A stretch of 64,000 nt of DNA from a virus, in IMG/VR virus record IMGVR_UViG_3300025418_000839, positions 62,001 to 126,000 of that record; one strand, 5' to 3'. The position numbers were made by a program, and so were the translations under genes. A model generated the notes under the pieces. That model saw nothing but the letters and a program-made list of their open reading frames with translations, was not told where the DNA came from and made no database searches. Shown in pieces: positions 52,393 through 59,967 of this stretch (within the stretch, counting starts at the first letter, position 1; each line of letters starts with the position of its first letter).

Positions 52393-52702
52393 ACTTGTCT
52401 CCAATAATACTTGGTCGTTTAACGACACAAACTCTACAATCCTCTAAGAACTCTGGGTCAGCAACGTCACCAGGTTCAAACCAAAATATATCGCCGGCTT
52501 CTACAATCTCCCCAGCAATACGCATACGTCCGTCTAATAATACATTGTATTCTGTAGCGTGTTTATGATAGTGTGCAGGCCACGCTTCGCCTTTACGATG
52601 TGTAAGTATGCCTACTTCAAATAAGGGAGTACGCATAACAGAGGGTTCAAAGTCGCCAATGAACCAACCACGTGTCATATCAGAAAGTTTTGCTGTTTTC
52701 AT
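52376..52702 (-). CDS. Cupin-domain protein, 108 aa
   Basis: A single-domain cupin: AHYHKHATEYNVLLDG supplies two His and a Glu for metal binding, and GDIFWFEPGDVADPEFLEDC the second cupin motif. Small cupins in sugar loci act as isomerases or epimerases of keto-deoxysugars, or bind sugars. An acireductone-dioxygenase role (a cupin paired with a RuBisCO-like protein in methionine salvage) is conceivable, but the protein is much shorter than that enzyme. It overlaps the RuBisCO-like gene by 17 nt. Confidence 0.78.
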   Translation of the reverse strand: MKTAKLSDMTRGWFIGDFEPSVMRTPLFEVGILTHRKGEAWPAHYHKHATEYNVLLDGRMRIAGEIVEAGDIFWFEPGDVADPEFLEDCRVCVVKRPSIIGDKYEVLP

Positions 52703-53402
52703 ATCTTAAAAATTCATCTAAGTCATCAGGCACGCCTACGGGATGATGGAACTGATTGGGTATATGATAAATGCCCACAGTCCGTCCCTGTGCTATCATA
52801 TGATTATAACTTGGTCCTATGTAAAACTCCCCATTAGGTGCTCGATCGTTTGCTGCAATCATTGCTTCTGCGGCCTCTACAAAGTAGCGACCTTTCTTCC
52901 AGTAATGAATGCCATTTAATGATATATTACTTATCACTTGCTTTTCGCGGATCTCCCGCACAAGGCCTTCTTTGTTTACACGAGCATAACTGTTTTTATC
53001 TGTATCTGCATGATAGGTAACTACAGCACCATCATAGTGACGGACATAATCTAAAAATCTATCGCTAGTCCATTCCATGATTTGATCACAGTTAGCAATA
53101 ATTAGTTCTTCATCTGTGTTAATATCGTCTTTGAATAACAAGGCTGTGCTTGCAGGACCTTCTGTTACATAGTCAATGGCCAAATAACGGCTGTTGGGCT
53201 TGAATGATTCAATCATAGCCAAGACGCCTTCAGTATGCTCGTCTTTGCGAACAATAAAGTGCCACTGTCCATCTATATCCAAACTTTCTACAGCACGCTG
53301 GATCATTGGTCGACCGTTGATGTCAATAAGTGGTTTGGGAATTAAAATGCGTTTTTCAGCAAATCGGCTACCGCGACCCGCCATTGGGATAATTATATTC
53401 AT
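52680..53402 (-). CDS. Sugar-phosphate nucleotidyltransferase (RmlA/GlmU-like), 240 aa
   Basis: The N-terminal IIPMAGRGSRFAEKR and PKPLIDINGRPMIQRAV form the nucleotide-binding loop and PKP motif. LIIANCDQIMEW holds the metal-binding Asp. A later EFYIGPSYNHMI closes the fold. The enzyme should activate a sugar-1-phosphate to an NDP-sugar and so feed the dehydratase and C-methyltransferase of this island. Overlaps of 23 nt (cupin) and 4 nt (GT17-like gene) indicate one transcript. Confidence 0.86.
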   Translation of the reverse strand: MNIIIPMAGRGSRFAEKRILIPKPLIDINGRPMIQRAVESLDIDGQWHFIVRKDEHTEGVLAMIESFKPNSRYLAIDYVTEGPASTALLFKDDINTDEELIIANCDQIMEWTSDRFLDYVRHYDGAVVTYHADTDKNSYARVNKEGLVREIREKQVISNISLNGIHYWKKGRYFVEAAEAMIAANDRAPNGEFYIGPSYNHMIAQGRTVGIYHIPNQFHHPVGVPDDLDEFLRYENSKTF

Positions 53403-54265
53403 TTATAAGGAAAAGGTGGTAATAAATTGTAAATGTTTTCTTCAGGATTGTCAAGTATATTCTTTTGATATCGGTCTAGATTAGCTAATAATGTACGTGG
53501 GAAGTAGTCGTTGATTTCTACAATTTTATATTCATTGCCAGAGTTACGATTCCACTCTTTGCGTTCTTGAATACTTTTATCAACGTCGATGTGGGCTAAA
53601 AATTCCGGAGTATTACTTTCAGTGTGTGCAAAACTCTGGGCCTTGTTCTTTAACCATTCGTTATCGCCCATATAACCAAAATGCCAGCCTGCATGCTCTA
53701 GTACTTCACAGCCGTCATTTTTAAATTGATATGGAGCCGACATAAACTGAAATCTCAATTGACGAAATGGATCGGGCTGTATAGTGTCAAATAAACTCCG
53801 ACGTCCGGCCATTCCCCAAACTTGATATGGGTCTGGTGCTGTACGCACATAATTAAATTTAAAATTGTGCAGAGTCATACGTAGAGCAAACAGAGCTTGA
53901 TTGCTGTCGCGCATATATTCCACTGCTTCTTGACGTACAATCTCATCTAGGTCGCAGACCATAATCAGGTCATCGGGTGCAGCATCCGCTATACCGCGAG
54001 CAATTTGGTTACGTTGAAATATGTCATTAACCCAAGCATCTGGATCCCTTGGCATGTCGGTGACTTTGACGTGAATAATCTTATCAGCCCATTGTGCATA
54101 GCGAGCTTTATTTTCTTCGTAATAAAAAGGTTTTGGTTGACTAGTATATGTAGTGTCCGCTTCTACGAGCACAAAGTGGTCGACAAAGTCCGATAATTCT
54201 GTTAATCTTAGTTCAAGTAGGTCAAGTTCGTTGTAGAATGTAAAACAGTCGTAGATTTTGTTCAT
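53399..54265 (-). CDS. Glycosyltransferase family 17-like, 288 aa
   Basis: The N-terminus IYDCFTFYNELDLLELRL, followed by DHFVLVEADTTYTSQPKP, matches GT17 (beta-1,4-GlcNAc transferase) proteins. DDLIMVCDLDEIVR provides a DxD-like metal site, and FRFMVS-type loops are replaced by QLRFQFMSAPYQFK. Found sporadically in phages. It is the first gene of this minus-strand block, with a weak sigma-70-like promoter whose -10 is 6 nt from the ATG. Confidence 0.82.
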   Translation of the reverse strand: MNKIYDCFTFYNELDLLELRLTELSDFVDHFVLVEADTTYTSQPKPFYYEENKARYAQWADKIIHVKVTDMPRDPDAWVNDIFQRNQIARGIADAAPDDLIMVCDLDEIVRQEAVEYMRDSNQALFALRMTLHNFKFNYVRTAPDPYQVWGMAGRRSLFDTIQPDPFRQLRFQFMSAPYQFKNDGCEVLEHAGWHFGYMGDNEWLKNKAQSFAHTESNTPEFLAHIDVDKSIQERKEWNRNSGNEYKIVEINDYFPRTLLANLDRYQKNILDNPEENIYNLLPPFPYK

Positions 54266-54271
54266 AGCTGT

Positions 54272-54300
54272 ATTTAAGCATATAAATACCTTACTGTCAA
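54272..54300 (-). promoter_or_regulatory. Weak sigma-70-type promoter, leaderless arrangement
   Basis: -35 TTGACA (54295-54300), 17-bp spacer, -10 TTAAAT (54272-54277) on the minus strand. The ATG of the GT17-like gene follows the -10 after 6 nt. Confidence 0.5.
54281..54288 (+). promoter_or_regulatory. T4-type late promoter (TATAAATA), plus strand
   Basis: Perfect late consensus on the plus strand, 28 nt upstream of the ATG at 54316, in the divergent gap shared with the minus-strand sugar genes. Confidence 0.65.
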
Positions 54301-54315
54301 ATTTTTAAAAAATCA

Positions 54316-55242
54316 ATGAAAAAAATTCTAATAACTGGTGGTGCTGGCTTTTTGGGTAGCCACCTAAGTAGTTCACTATTAACTCAGGGCAATCAAGTAT
54401 ACTGTTTAGATAACTTTTGTACTGGTCGCCGAAGCAACATAACTTCCTTACTAGACAATCCAAATTTTGAATTGATCAGGCACGACGTTACCGAACCATT
54501 TGATTTTGATGTAGATGAAATTTATAACTTAGCCTGTCCTGCCAGTCCGCCACAGTATCAGTTCGATCCAGTTAAGACTATACGTACTAATATGTTAGGT
54601 GCCATCAACGTTTTAGATCTAGCACGTCGTACTGGAGCTCGGGTACTACAGGCCAGCACATCAGAAATATATGGCGACCCAGAAGTTCATCCGCAACCAG
54701 AATCATATTGGGGTCGAGTAAACCCAATTGGTATTCGTAGTTGCTATGACGAAGGCAAACGTGCCGCAGAAACATTATTCTTTGACTACTGGCGTCAATA
54801 TCATACTCGTATCAAAGTAGTACGCATATTCAATACCTATGGACCCAATATGGATCCATCAGACGGGCGGGTAGTCAGTAACTTTATTAATCAGGCTATA
54901 CGCAATGAACCAATTACCATTTATGGTGATGGTAGCCAAACTCGTAGTTTTTGCTTTGTATCTGACTTAATTGATGTTATAATCAAAGTCATGGCTAGTC
55001 CAGACACATTTACGGGTCCAGTTAATATTGGCAATCCTAGAGAATTTACTATGTCAGAGTTGGCTCAACTAGTAATTAAAATTACTGGATCTACTAGTGA
55101 AATAGTTTACCGAGATTTGCCCAGTGATGACCCTAAACAGCGGCAACCAGATATTACCTTAGCCAAAACTTTGGGCTGGGCTCCAACTGTAAGTTTAGAG
55201 CAGGGCCTAGAAAAAACAATAGAATATTTTAAAGGAATTTAA
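54316..55242 (+). CDS. UDP-glucuronate decarboxylase-like SDR (UXS), 308 aa
   Basis: Extended [17 protein letters not shown], the UXS-type [31 protein letters not shown] (a signature of UDP-glucuronate decarboxylases), [28 protein letters not shown] (catalytic Tyr and Lys) and [17 protein letters not shown]. It should make UDP-xylose from UDP-glucuronate, or a closely related pentose such as UDP-apiose. First gene of a plus-strand block of three sugar genes. Confidence 0.9.
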   Translation: MKKILITGGAGFLGSHLSSSLLTQGNQVYCLDNFCTGRRSNITSLLDNPNFELIRHDVTEPFDFDVDEIYNLACPASPPQYQFDPVKTIRTNMLGAINVLDLARRTGARVLQASTSEIYGDPEVHPQPESYWGRVNPIGIRSCYDEGKRAAETLFFDYWRQYHTRIKVVRIFNTYGPNMDPSDGRVVSNFINQAIRNEPITIYGDGSQTRSFCFVSDLIDVIIKVMASPDTFTGPVNIGNPREFTMSELAQLVIKITGSTSEIVYRDLPSDDPKQRQPDITLAKTLGWAPTVSLEQGLEKTIEYFKGI

Positions 55243-55243
55243 C

Positions 55244-55909
55244 ATGTACGCAGTTGCTAGCATGAGTACCGAAAACATCAAAGAGTTTGCTGATATTACA
55301 GATGCATCAAAAAAAGAATACTGTGACAAGCATGGCTACCTATTTTTTCCTTGCAAAGAAGATACATTTACCTTAGTTACAGAACCATACACTCCATACA
55401 TGAATTTTAATAAAATGTATGTGTGTTTAGATATTTTTCGAGATCATCCAGAAATTGAATGGCTCCTGTTCAGCGAATGCGATGCAATGATCACTAACAG
55501 TGATATTAAAATAGAAGACCGTATCGACAACGATTATCATTTTATTATTTCTAGCGATAGATTAAACATCAACGCTGGTAACTTCTTAATACGTAACAGC
55601 GAACAGGGTCGTGCTTATTTTGAAATGATCCTTAGTCACAAAGATGAACCCGAATACCGAGATCATCGCTGGACCGAACAATGGGTTATTATCAATACTA
55701 TTGAAGAAAATTTGGATATTGTTAAAATTGTTCCACAGTGGCATATGAACAGTTATCAAACCGAACTGTACGACTATTGCGATACCAGCAAGGACTTGTT
55801 TGGTAATCGTGGTACATGGGAAGATGGTGATTGGATTATACATTGGCCAGGTTTATACGATCACACTCGTATTCCTGCTGCTCGTAAAATGGCTGAACGT
55901 AGAGTATGA
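55244..55909 (+). CDS. GT34-like (GMA12/MNN10-type) glycosyltransferase, 221 aa
   Basis: ADITDASKKEYCDKHGY, followed by MNFNKMYVCLDIF, WLLFSECDAMITN (DxD-equivalent) and INAGNFLIRNSEQGRAYF, fits the GMA12/MNN10 family, which transfers galactose, mannose or xylose. A UDP-xylose donor from the adjacent UXS-like enzyme is plausible but untested. It starts 1 nt after the UXS-like gene and overlaps the next by 4 nt. Confidence 0.78.
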   Translation: MYAVASMSTENIKEFADITDASKKEYCDKHGYLFFPCKEDTFTLVTEPYTPYMNFNKMYVCLDIFRDHPEIEWLLFSECDAMITNSDIKIEDRIDNDYHFIISSDRLNINAGNFLIRNSEQGRAYFEMILSHKDEPEYRDHRWTEQWVIINTIEENLDIVKIVPQWHMNSYQTELYDYCDTSKDLFGNRGTWEDGDWIIHWPGLYDHTRIPAARKMAERRV

Positions 55910-56709
55910 AACCTAGTATTTTAATCACCGGCGGTTATGGTTTTATGGGTTCGCACCTACGCGAATACTATAAGGAAAACTATACTGTGTATGCTCCTCG
56001 TCACAGTGAACTAGAACTAACAGATTTAGCCGCAGTAACTAAGTTCTTTGACGACTATAAGATTGATGTTGTTATACATACTGCACTAGCAGGACGTGAC
56101 AATATCTATGGGGTGAACAATGTACAAGAACAGCAAAATATTGCTATGTTTATGAACATATGGCGCAACCGTCATAAGTTTACTAAATTCATTAATGCAG
56201 GAACAGGCAACGAATTTGATACCACAACCAATATTGATCGAGCACCCGAAGAAATGCTGTTTGATCGAATGCCAGTAGCTAGTTATGCGTTTGCTAAAAA
56301 TATTGTAGCCCGTACTTGTAAGACTACAGAAAACTTTTACAACTTAAGATTTTTTGGAGTGTTTCATCATAGTGAAAAACCTGTTAGGTTCTTTCGCAGA
56401 GCTTACAATGCTGTAAACCCAATACATATCTTCCACGATCACTATTTTGATTATGTGAACTTAGAAGATGTACCCGTTATCATTGATACAGTTATCAATA
56501 ATAAAATGCCCTACGATGATATTAATGTAGCTTATGACTCTAAGTATAAGCAAAGTGAATTGGCCCGGAACTTCTTGGCCTTGCATGGGAAAGATACAGA
56601 AGTAATCGTAGATGCCCAGGGTGAAAACAATTTCACCGGGGACACTACACGACTACAAAGTTTGAATTTAAAACTAAAGGGATTAGAAGAAGGTTGGAAA
56701 CTTTACTGA
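55906..56709 (+). CDS. NAD(P)-dependent sugar epimerase/reductase (extended SDR), 267 aa
   Basis: ILITGGYGFMGSHL gives the nucleotide-binding loop, INAGTGNEFD the central strand, and YAFAKNIVAR the catalytic Tyr-x-x-x-Lys. This resembles GDP-fucose synthase- or RmlD-like enzymes that reduce 4-keto sugars. It could be the ketoreductase needed after the dehydratase and C-methyltransferase steps. Last gene of the plus-strand block, converging with the small gene at 56710-56874. Confidence 0.78.
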   Translation: MKPSILITGGYGFMGSHLREYYKENYTVYAPRHSELELTDLAAVTKFFDDYKIDVVIHTALAGRDNIYGVNNVQEQQNIAMFMNIWRNRHKFTKFINAGTGNEFDTTTNIDRAPEEMLFDRMPVASYAFAKNIVARTCKTTENFYNLRFFGVFHHSEKPVRFFRRAYNAVNPIHIFHDHYFDYVNLEDVPVIIDTVINNKMPYDDINVAYDSKYKQSELARNFLALHGKDTEVIVDAQGENNFTGDTTRLQSLNLKLKGLEEGWKLY

Positions 56710-56874
56710 TTACTCAGCGGTTTCTTCTTTGCTTACTCGCTCACCGAGATATTGTTTAACAACACGAACTAGTTTACGTTCAGTATCGTAGACATATTCT
56801 TTAGCTTCCATTTCAGTATTAACTACCAAAATAAAACCATTTGCCGCACGACGGATTTCTAATGATTCAAACAT
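56710..56874 (-). CDS. Hypothetical protein, 54 aa
   Basis: ATG at 56872-56874, TAA at 56710-56712, with GGAG upstream. A small charged protein (MFESLEIRRAANGFILVV, then VYDTERKLVRVVKQYL) ending in acidic residues. No family recognised. Its stop abuts the stop of the convergent SDR gene. A good sigma-70-like promoter (56908-56936) supports expression. Confidence 0.6.
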   Translation of the reverse strand: MFESLEIRRAANGFILVVNTEMEAKEYVYDTERKLVRVVKQYLGERVSKEETAE

Positions 56875-56907
56875 TTACGACTCCAATTAGGGGTTTAACT
56901 AGTAGCT

Positions 56908-56936
56908 AGTATACACTAATCACAGATTAAAGTCAA
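56908..56936 (-). promoter_or_regulatory. Sigma-70-type promoter
   Basis: -35 TTGACT (56931-56936), 17-bp spacer, -10 TATACT (56908-56913) on the minus strand, upstream of the 54-residue gene. The -35 overlaps the last codons of the dCMP deaminase gene. Confidence 0.8.
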
Positions 56937-57367
56937 TCAAGTTTGATGACTTCGACTCCGGATCGGGTAAGGAAATCCACTCCCTCACTGCTCCGATAGC
57001 TATTTCGATAGATAACACTACCAATGCCAGACTGGTATACCAATTTGGCGCAATCAAGGCAAGGACTATGGGTAATAAACATAGTGGCACCGAGACCCGA
57101 ATCACTGCTTTTCGCCAGCTTTGCAATGGCGTTAGTTTCTGCGTGGAGCACTTCTGGTTTTGTTTTGAGTTCATGATGTCCGTCTTCTCTCAGTTCTACT
57201 ATTTCTTCACAATCGTTTTCCCAACCTGCAGGCATACCATTGTATCCAATTGAGATAATGCGATCATCTTTGACAATGATAGCACCCACATGCAGTCTAC
57301 GTGCATGACTAAGTTCCGCAAATATTTCTGCGGTTTTCATGTATGCTTGAACTAGCTTTGGCTTCAC
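56933..57367 (-). CDS. dCMP deaminase, 144 aa
   Basis: Zinc-dependent cytidine-deaminase fold: HVGAIIVKDDRIISIGYNG, then LHAETNAIAKL (zinc His and catalytic Glu) and SPCLDCAKLVYQSG (two zinc Cys). It converts dCMP to dUMP for dTMP synthesis, complementing the phage ribonucleotide reductase. Start is GTG at 57365-57367, overlapping the previous stop codon (GTGA). The length is slightly shorter than T4 Cd, but the motifs are complete. Confidence 0.92.
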   Translation of the reverse strand: MKPKLVQAYMKTAEIFAELSHARRLHVGAIIVKDDRIISIGYNGMPAGWENDCEEIVELREDGHHELKTKPEVLHAETNAIAKLAKSSDSGLGATMFITHSPCLDCAKLVYQSGIGSVIYRNSYRSSEGVDFLTRSGVEVIKLD

Positions 57368-57540
57368 CGACCACGTCCTGCTGATTTTTTTGCTGGTTTG
57401 TTTGTGCTGACTTGACCACCGTGTTTGGCGGCTTGCACTTGTGCCGTAGTTTTAGTAGGCACTTTGGGATTGGCCGCTACTGCTTTTGCAGCATTGGCCA
57501 TATTGATAAATGGGTTTGGGGATTTTTTTTGTTCAGTCAT
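57364..57540 (-). CDS. Hypothetical basic peptide, 58 aa
   Basis: ATG at 57538-57540 overlaps the stop of the outer-membrane-like gene (TAATG), and its stop overlaps the dCMP deaminase start. Lys/Ala/Pro-rich (PNPFINMANAAKAVAANPK, KPAKKSAGRGR) and probably disordered. The coupled overlaps on both sides support a real gene. Function unknown. Confidence 0.55.
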   Translation of the reverse strand: MTEQKKSPNPFINMANAAKAVAANPKVPTKTTAQVQAAKHGGQVSTNKPAKKSAGRGR

Positions 57541-58082
57541 TATTCGCTTAATATATTTCCAAAATCGTATTGTATTCTAAGTCCGAGGTATTCTTGTATG
57601 CCACTACCATTGGTATTTTTCCAGGTATTGAGTAAACCGCAGGCACTCCATTTAGCAGTTTCATCACCAATCTTACGGCAGGCTTCGCCGTACCAAAAAT
57701 CTTTCATTTGGCTAAATGCTACACCTCTATCATTTACGTTATAATAATGGTTGGCTAAAGTCCACCCTACGTGAGTTGCCCAAAGATCGTTGTGCCAGAA
57801 TTTCCAATCTAATACTGCGGCTTCAGACCAAAGTTCGGGAGTAGTATATTTTCCATTTATCCAGGTGTTTTGATCTCGGTAACTATTTCTATAAACTCGA
57901 GCACCAACAGAAACGTTGTCGATAAATTCATAGTTTAATGCAAGACCTGGATTAAAGTCATTTGCTTTATAATTGTTTTCTAGGTGCACACCCGCAACAC
58001 CAATTTCTGCCCAAACATCACCTTGCTCTGCATAAGCTATCGGCGATGCAAGTAAAGCCAATACCAAAATAATTTTTTTCAC
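57540..58082 (-). CDS. Secreted beta-barrel-like outer-membrane protein, 180 aa
   Basis: No ATG start is available. The GTG at 58080-58082 gives a clean signal peptide (KKIILVLALLASPIAYA), while a TTG four codons upstream is an alternative. The mature part alternates polar and aromatic residues (VWAEIGVAGVHLE, GLALNYEFIDNVSVGARVY, EYLGLRIQYDFGN), a pattern of transmembrane beta strands. It resembles small outer-membrane proteins or lipid A-modifying barrels, but catalytic residues cannot be assigned. Possibly blocks receptor access after infection. Confidence 0.6.
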   Translation of the reverse strand: MKKIILVLALLASPIAYAEQGDVWAEIGVAGVHLENNYKANDFNPGLALNYEFIDNVSVGARVYRNSYRDQNTWINGKYTTPELWSEAAVLDWKFWHNDLWATHVGWTLANHYYNVNDRGVAFSQMKDFWYGEACRKIGDETAKWSACGLLNTWKNTNGSGIQEYLGLRIQYDFGNILSE

Positions 58083-58112
58083 GGTTTTACCCAAAAAGTT
58101 GTTAGAGTAGTT

Positions 58113-58141
58113 ATTGTATAATATCGACAGTTATTTGTCAA
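58113..58141 (-). promoter_or_regulatory. Sigma-70-type promoter
   Basis: -35 TTGACA (58136-58141), 17-bp spacer, -10 TACAAT (58113-58118) on the minus strand, upstream of the outer-membrane-like gene and downstream of tRNA-Thr. Confidence 0.75.
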
Positions 58142-58149
58142 GAAATTTG

Positions 58150-58225
58150 TGGTGCCCTCTGTCGGATTCGAACTGACCACCTACTGATTACAAATCAGTT
58201 GCTCTACCTAATGAGCTAAGAGGGC
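58150..58225 (-). tRNA. tRNA-Thr (TGT)
   Basis: Complete cloverleaf on the minus strand: GCCCTCT/AGAGGGC acceptor, GATTTGTAATC-type anticodon arm with TGT, TTCGAAT T-loop, encoded CCA. Confidence 0.95.
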
Positions 58226-58244
58226 ATAATACTATATTTAATAC

Positions 58245-58497
58245 TAATAAGTTTGAGCAGACTAAAATCTGCTTTTCGACAGTGGACCACAATGCTAACG
58301 GGTTGCGATCCCGCAATAATAGCTCGCCTTCCCAGGCTCTTTCATGGTATCTAGCAACGCTTTCACAGTTTTAAAATTTCTTATACCCTCGGAAGTATCC
58401 GATATTGCCTTGCCAGGCCACGGGGCTGGTACTACGACTGTTACTCACACTCCCACATGTATCAGATGGTCGCCACACCGTCTGCTCAAACTTATTA
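58245..58497 (-). ncRNA. Unidentified structured RNA closed by an 18-bp helix
   Basis: The ends (58245-58262 and 58480-58497) are perfect reverse complements over 18 bp and enclose 217 nt. Inside are further plausible stems: GCCT-GGGA-AGGC (a GNRA-type tetraloop), TTGCG-GGAT-CGCAA, CGGA-TACT-TCCG, GGTAT/ATACC, and GACCA/TGGTC. A hairpin AGCAGA/TCTGCT competes with the closing helix. No convincing reading frame is present. It lies between tRNA-Thr and tRNA-Ser on the same strand. I could not match it to RNase P, tmRNA, 6S, SRP or group I intron cores. Confidence 0.6.
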
Positions 58498-58501
58498 ATT
58501 C

Positions 58502-58589
58502 TGGCGGAGAGTATAGGAGTCGAACCTATCCACCCATTGCTGGATGACGCCTTAGCAGGGCGTTGCCTTACCGCTCGGCCAACTCTCCC
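58502..58589 (-). tRNA. tRNA-Ser (GCT)
   Basis: Complete class II tRNA (88 nt, long variable arm), anticodon GCT, GGGAGAG acceptor, encoded CCA. Confidence 0.95.
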
Positions 58590-58596
58590 AAAACTT

Positions 58597-58794
58597 TTAT
58601 TCAGCGGCTTCTGCTGTTTCTACTACAGGTGCTACATAACCTAAATCACGAATTCTACGTTCAATTTTGGCTTTGACCTTTTTCTTACTGGTTGTAGCCA
58701 GTAACTCAGTTAATTGTTTACCACTTAAACTAACAATCTTTACTCGGCCATCTTTTGTATAACCAGGTTTTTTACGTTGTAAATTTTTTGACAT
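58597..58794 (-). CDS. Hypothetical basic protein, 65 aa
   Basis: A small Lys-rich protein (LQRKKPGYTKDGRVKIVSL, SKKKVKAKIERRIRDLGY) with an acidic tail. The composition suggests nucleic-acid or ribosome association, without proof. It lies between tRNA-Ser and the exostosin-like gene, 8 nt from the latter. Confidence 0.55.
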   Translation of the reverse strand: MSKNLQRKKPGYTKDGRVKIVSLSGKQLTELLATTSKKKVKAKIERRIRDLGYVAPVVETAEAAE

Positions 58795-58802
58795 TCCTGT
58801 TC

Positions 58803-59882
58803 CTAATTTAAAAAATATCTCGTTAATATGTCTTGCGTAACACTAAAACTTTCATTGATTATAACATCTTTGTCTATGTCTTGCAAGATATCTATCAAAT
58901 GTTTGTAAGCTGAATTAGCCACTTTTTGAAACTGCTGTCGATTGTGTTCGCTGGGCTTTGGTTTACCACAGGTCTTTAAACTCTCCACTAGTCGATCTGC
59001 ACGTTCTAGAGGATACTCTATAAGATCGTAAGACTCATCTATCACTTGACCAAATGTTTCAAATCCTAAACCTTGTAGTTTACGTAGACTATGCTGACCG
59101 CCGTATACCACAAATGGGTGTCCTAACATCAAACTCTTATAAGTCTTTTCTGTAGGGAACCATTCATTCTGTGTTGTTTCGCTTACAATGCTTATCTCAG
59201 TATTGTAGTAGTGACTGGGATAGTAAGCATAGAAACGGAAATCTGGGTGTACAAAGGGATCTGGCCAATCATCATCAGGACCAAATCCATCTGCACTTTT
59301 ACCTGACCTATGACTCCATATGCTAGAGTCTAGTAATCCAGCCGCTTTAAATAAATCAAAAAAACGTTCTCTATTGTTACGGAACTCTCCGTTGAAGAAT
59401 AGAAACTTATGTGTTTTTGTTACTGTATCAATACGTTTACACGTATATTCTAAACGAGCACGATTAAACTCGTTGTTGATGATCCACGCAAAGAACTCCG
59501 GCATGTTATAGTTCTTTACGTAACCATCTATATCCCAATCGCCGCACTTGATTAAATGACCGTTAATGTTCTTTGCCTGTAATGCTTCAGCAGTAGGACA
59601 AAAACTTGCCGATAGTGTTGCGTAGCTTTCGCTAGGGTAATAAAATATAATATCATTGTTTCGTCCCGCGGCTTTCTCAAGGATACTGGAGGCAATAGCA
59701 TTTCCAGGATCACCACAGGGGGTTTCCATAAGGAAACAGTCTGTAATAATGGTTCCACCATCAGGTACTGCATCTACGTTGCATTCAACGTAGTCCACCC
59801 CGTACAGGTCTAGCGTAGCACGTAATAGATCAGCTTGCTTTTCTGCTGGACGTTTAAGTGGGTGTAAGATTAAGTATAACAT
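58803..59882 (-). CDS. Glycosyltransferase-like protein (exostosin/fucosyltransferase-type C-terminus), 359 aa
   Basis: The start is placed at the ATG at 59880-59882, because an earlier one lies inside the initiator tRNA. The C-terminal part has FFNGEFRNNRERFFDLF, SIVSETTQNEWFPTEKTYKS and LGHPFVVYGGQHSLRKL, a pattern shared by GT10-type and exostosin-like transferases ('TEKT.K....G.P.V..G'). The N-terminal half is less conserved. Its acceptor is unknown. It is separated from the main sugar island by the tRNA genes. Confidence 0.62.
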   Translation of the reverse strand: MLYLILHPLKRPAEKQADLLRATLDLYGVDYVECNVDAVPDGGTIITDCFLMETPCGDPGNAIASSILEKAAGRNNDIIFYYPSESYATLSASFCPTAEALQAKNINGHLIKCGDWDIDGYVKNYNMPEFFAWIINNEFNRARLEYTCKRIDTVTKTHKFLFFNGEFRNNRERFFDLFKAAGLLDSSIWSHRSGKSADGFGPDDDWPDPFVHPDFRFYAYYPSHYYNTEISIVSETTQNEWFPTEKTYKSLMLGHPFVVYGGQHSLRKLQGLGFETFGQVIDESYDLIEYPLERADRLVESLKTCGKPKPSEHNRQQFQKVANSAYKHLIDILQDIDKDVIINESFSVTQDILTRYFLN

Positions 59883-59885
59883 GTT

Positions 59886-59959
59886 TGGTTGCGGGTTCTG
59901 GAATCGCACCAGAGACTAGGGCTTATGAGACCCTCGAGATACTCCTTCTCCAACCCGCG
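59886..59959 (-). tRNA. Initiator tRNA-fMet (CAT)
   Basis: A 74-nt tRNA with CAT anticodon. Bacterial initiator hallmarks: an unpaired C1 opposite A72 (5' CGCGGGT, 3' ACCCGCA-A-CCA) and an A11:U24 pair in the D-stem (GAGA/TCTC). The anticodon stem has three consecutive G-C pairs, but the pair next to the loop is T-G, shifted one position from the usual. Confidence 0.85.
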
Positions 59960-59967
59960 ATAGTTTT

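Noticed and set aside
52376-52702. Acireductone dioxygenase of a methionine-salvage pathway
   Set aside because: The cupin is far shorter than that enzyme and no other salvage gene is present. The sugar context fits better.
58245-58497. RNase P RNA, tmRNA or a group I intron in the tRNA cluster
   Set aside because: The core motifs of those RNAs were looked for and not found. The flanking tRNAs are complete and not split.
58245-58497. A miniature transposable element with 18-bp terminal inverted repeats
   Set aside because: No target-site duplication is visible at the borders and the interior is rich in RNA-like stems, so an RNA is more likely.
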